Below, in pieces: positions 4,844 through 7,161 of a stretch of 7,161 nt of DNA. The notes beneath the pieces are model-generated. The model was not told the DNA's origin, made no database searches, and was given only the letters and a program-made list of their open reading frames with translations. Every line of letters begins with the position of its first letter. The stretch's first letter is position 1. The translations under genes were made by a program, and so were the position numbers. Origin of the DNA: JACDAF01 sp036276035 (GTDB taxonomy: Bacteria; Chloroflexota; Limnocylindria; P2-11E); assembly GCA_036276035.1 (NCBI GenBank), contig DASUCM010000145.1, positions 1 to 7,161 of the forward strand, given 5' to 3'.

Positions 4844-7161
4844 ATGCCACCCCGTTCCGCCGGCCGCACCGCCGCGCGCAAGCCCGAGAAGCCGGAGCGG
4901 ACCGTCACGCGCGCCTTCCTGTTCAGTGACCTCCGCGGTTACACGGACTTCGTCGAGAGCCGCGGCGACGTGGAGGCGGCAGCGCTGCTCCGGGAATACC
5001 GCGGGATCGTCCGTGCGGCCGTCGCCCGCGGCGGTGGCGCAGAGGTGAAGACCGAGGGCGACTCCTTCTATGTCGTCTTCGAATCGGCGCTCGCGGCCCT
5101 CGAGTGCGCGGTCGCGATCCACCGCGGCGCCCAGGCCTACAACGACGCCCACCCCTCGGCGCCGATCCGCATCGGGATGGGCCTGCACGTCGGCGAGACG
5201 GTCCCCTACGACGACCAGTTCGTCGGCGGCGCGGTGAACGTCGCGGCGCGGCTCGCGTCGAAGGCGAAGGCCGGCGAGCTCGTCGTGAGCGACACCTTCC
5301 GCGGCCTGGTGCGCACCGGCCAGCGCTACCCGATGGAGGACCTCGGACCCCAGCGGCTGAAGGGCGTGACCGAGCGTCTCCGCGCGTGGATGGTGGACTG
5401 GCGCGAGCCCGGCGCGGCCCCGGCCGCGCCCCCACGGGCGGCGCCGGCGCTCCCGCTCCTCAGCCGCAGCGAGCCGGTCGTCCCGCGCCCGGTGCCCGGA
5501 CAGCTCGTCTGCCCCGTCGTCGTCGGGCGGACCGCCGAGCGCGCGCGCTTCGCCGAGCACCTCACCCTCGCGCGCGAGGGCAGAGGACAGACCGTGCTGC
5601 TCTCCGGCGAGGCCGGCGTGGGGAAGAGCGCGTTCACGCGGCAGTCCATCGAGACCGCCTCGGCCGAAGGGTTCCGCGTGCTGTACGGCGTCACGGTCGA
5701 GTCCGACGGCGGCCTCCCGTACGCGCCGTTCGTCGCGGCGGTGCGCTCCGGATTCCGCGGGATCGAGCGGGAGCGGCTCGGCCGGGTGCTCGCGCAGACG
5801 GCGCCCGACCTCGCGCAGCTCTTCCCGGAGCTCAGCAAGTCGAGCCGGAGCGAGCCGGCGACGACCGTCGAGCAGCACCGGCTCTCGGTCGCGTTCCAGG
5901 GGCTGTTCTCCGCGTTCGCGCGCGAGGCGCCGGTCCTCCTTGTCGTGGAGGATCTGCACTGGTGCGACGAGGCGAGCCTCTCCCTCCTGCACTACCTCGC
6001 CCGCGAGCTCCGCGACACGCGCGTGCTCCTGCTCGGCACGTACCGCAGCGACGAGATGCACCGGCGCCACCCCCTGTTGCGCGTGCTCGCGGGCATGCAG
6101 CGCGAGCGGCTCATCGGCGAGATCGCGCTCGGCAAGCTGACACCCGCCGAGGTGCGCGAGCTCATCCGCGCGACGCTCCTCCCGACCGACCCGAACATCT
6201 CGGTCAGCGAGGAGTTCAGCAACGCGCTCTATGCGCGCTCAGAGGGGAATCCGTTCTTCACGGAGGAGCTCATCAAGTCGCTCGTCGAGTCCGGGGACAT
6301 CTTCCACCGCGGGGAGACCGGGTGGGATCGCAAGCCGATCGACCAGATGAAGATCCCGGGCTCCGTGCGCGAGGCCGTTCGCGCACGGGTCGAGAAGCTG
6401 TCGCCCGATGCCCAGGCGACGCTCTCGGCGGCCGCGGCGATCGGCCTTCGATTCTCGTTCGACCTGCTGCGGAGCGTCCGCGGGATCCCCGAGGCCGAGC
6501 TCGAGGCACAGCTCCGCGAGTTCGTCGAGCAGCAGCTCGTCATCGAGCTCGGCGGCCGCTCCGACGAGTACGGCTTCCGGCATGCCCTCACGAAGGAGGT
6601 CGTGTACGACGACCTCATGGTCCGCGAGCGCAAGCGCCTGCACCGCGCGGTCGCGGACGCGCTCGCGGCGGACACGCGGTCGGAACCGGCCCTCATCGCG
6701 CACCACCTCATCGTGGCCGCGGACCACGATGCCGCCCTGCCGTTCCTCCTCGAGGCGGCGAGGCGCGCGTACCGCGCGTTCGCCCCGCGCGATGCCGCGG
6801 CGCATTACGAAAAGGCGATCGAGATCGGCGTGCCCGCCGAGCAGCTCGGCCCGACGCTCGAAGCGCTGGCGGAGACGTACTACCTCTTCGACTTCGCCCG
6901 CTCGCGCAAGGCGTCGGAGGAGGCTGCCGCGCTGTACCGCGAGCAGGGCGACGTCCGCGGCGCGTCGCGGATGCTCCGGCTCGCGAGCCGCAACGTCTGG
7001 CAGCAAGGGGAGCCGGAACGCCCGAGCGAGCTCGCGCAGGAGGCCATCGACGTCCTCGACGGGCTCGAGGAGACGGTCGAGCTCGGCCGCGCGATCGCGA
7101 ATCTCGCTGGCCTGCGGATGGTCGCGCGCGCGGATACGGAGGCTGTCGCGCTCGCGGAGCG
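4844..7161 (+). CDS. Class III nucleotide cyclase-AAA/STAND ATPase fusion (3' end outside the window)
   Basis: 772 codons are present with no stop before the right edge. After a basic N-terminus (to about 20), a class III cyclase domain spans about 22-186. It has AFLFSDLRGYT with metal ligand D29, KTEGDSF with K69 and the second metal ligand D73, and FVGGAVNVAARL with the transition-state pair N132 and R136. The residue that normally selects adenine (Asp three before the glycine of this last motif) is Q125. A Pro/Ala-rich linker (about 188-222) leads to an ATPase with Walker A GEAGVGKS (255-262), Walker B VLLVVEDLHWCD (364-375), LLLGTYRSDE (395-404) and EGNPFFTEEL (467-476), as in COG3899-type predicted ATPases. 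From about 600 on it is alpha-helical and TPR-like (LPFLLEAARRAYRAFAPRDAA region), usually a sensor part. This architecture is known from soluble multidomain cyclases. No transmembrane segment is seen. It probably makes cAMP under control of its ATPase and repeat region, with the preceding cyclic-nucleotide-binding protein as candidate receiver. Confidence 0.9.
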   Translation, partial: MPPRSAGRTAARKPEKPERTVTRAFLFSDLRGYTDFVESRGDVEAAALLREYRGIVRAAVARGGGAEVKTEGDSFYVVFESALAALECAVAIHRGAQAYNDAHPSAPIRIGMGLHVGETVPYDDQFVGGAVNVAARLASKAKAGELVVSDTFRGLVRTGQRYPMEDLGPQRLKGVTERLRAWMVDWREPGAAPAAPPRAAPALPLLSRSEPVVPRPVPGQLVCPVVVGRTAERARFAEHLTLAREGRGQTVLLSGEAGVGKSAFTRQSIETASAEGFRVLYGVTVESDGGLPYAPFVAAVRSGFRGIERERLGRVLAQTAPDLAQLFPELSKSSRSEPATTVEQHRLSVAFQGLFSAFAREAPVLLVVEDLHWCDEASLSLLHYLARELRDTRVLLLGTYRSDEMHRRHPLLRVLAGMQRERLIGEIALGKLTPAEVRELIRATLLPTDPNISVSEEFSNALYARSEGNPFFTEELIKSLVESGDIFHRGETGWDRKPIDQMKIPGSVREAVRARVEKLSPDAQATLSAAAAIGLRFSFDLLRSVRGIPEAELEAQLREFVEQQLVIELGGRSDEYGFRHALTKEVVYDDLMVRERKRLHRAVADALAADTRSEPALIAHHLIVAADHDAALPFLLEAARRAYRAFAPRDAAAHYEKAIEIGVPAEQLGPTLEALAETYYLFDFARSRKASEEAAALYREQGDVRGASRMLRLASRNVWQQGEPERPSELAQEAIDVLDGLEETVELGRAIANLAGLRMVARADTEAVALAE

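Noticed and set aside
4343..6070. 575-codon minus-strand open frame
   Set aside because: It is opposite the cyclic-nucleotide-binding and cyclase genes, whose motifs are clear. The translation is Arg/Ala/Glu/Asp-rich with no family signal, as expected from GC-biased third positions.
6239..7006. 255-codon minus-strand frame near the right edge
   Set aside because: It is the antisense of the ATPase and helical-repeat region of the cyclase fusion, with no domain signal.

Overview
This is a GC-rich (roughly 70%) bacterial window that is almost wholly coding. It holds eight recognisable genes plus one very short cysteine-rich reading frame. No RNA genes, insertion sequences, CRISPR arrays or long repeats are visible. 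The strong G/C preference at third codon positions opens long antisense frames, which are shadows. The gene set (two-haem cytochrome c, MenC/NSAR-family enolase next to a COG3375 acetyltransferase, and a cyclase-ATPase regulator) together with start codons directly behind TAnnnT boxes suggests a high-GC soil-type bacterium such as Chloroflexota or Actinomycetota. This taxonomic guess is an inference; no marker gene is present.

Layout. The left edge (1-160, +) is the C-terminus of a membrane protein resembling DUF4396, with a His-rich tail. Convergent to it on the minus strand are a TIP-like aquaporin (306-1073) and, 46 nt downstream of it, a 25-codon frame with six cysteines and an excellent Shine-Dalgarno (182-259). 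Divergent from the aquaporin is a plus-strand pair: a lamin-tail-like domain protein (1104-1586) and a membrane-anchored two-haem cytochrome c (1623-2399). The minus-strand pair 3525-4346 (COG3375 GNAT-like protein) and 2419-3528 (OSBS/N-succinylamino acid racemase family) overlaps by four bases in a GTGA. Divergent from that pair is a signalling pair on the plus strand: a stand-alone cyclic-nucleotide-binding protein (4367-4810) and a large class III cyclase fused to an AAA/STAND-type ATPase with a helical-repeat C-terminus (4844 to beyond the right edge).

How the genes may work together. The cyclase and the adjacent cyclic-nucleotide-binding protein could form a maker/receiver pair. The acetyltransferase and racemase are a translationally coupled pair of a kind known from other genomes, probably acting on N-acylated amino acids. 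The aquaporin and the Cys-rich peptide may share a transcript. No wholly new multi-gene system is evident. The points most worth a second look are the Cys-rich micro-ORF, the TIP-type pore filter in the aquaporin, the signalling pair with its altered base-selecting residue, and the apparent leaderless starts.
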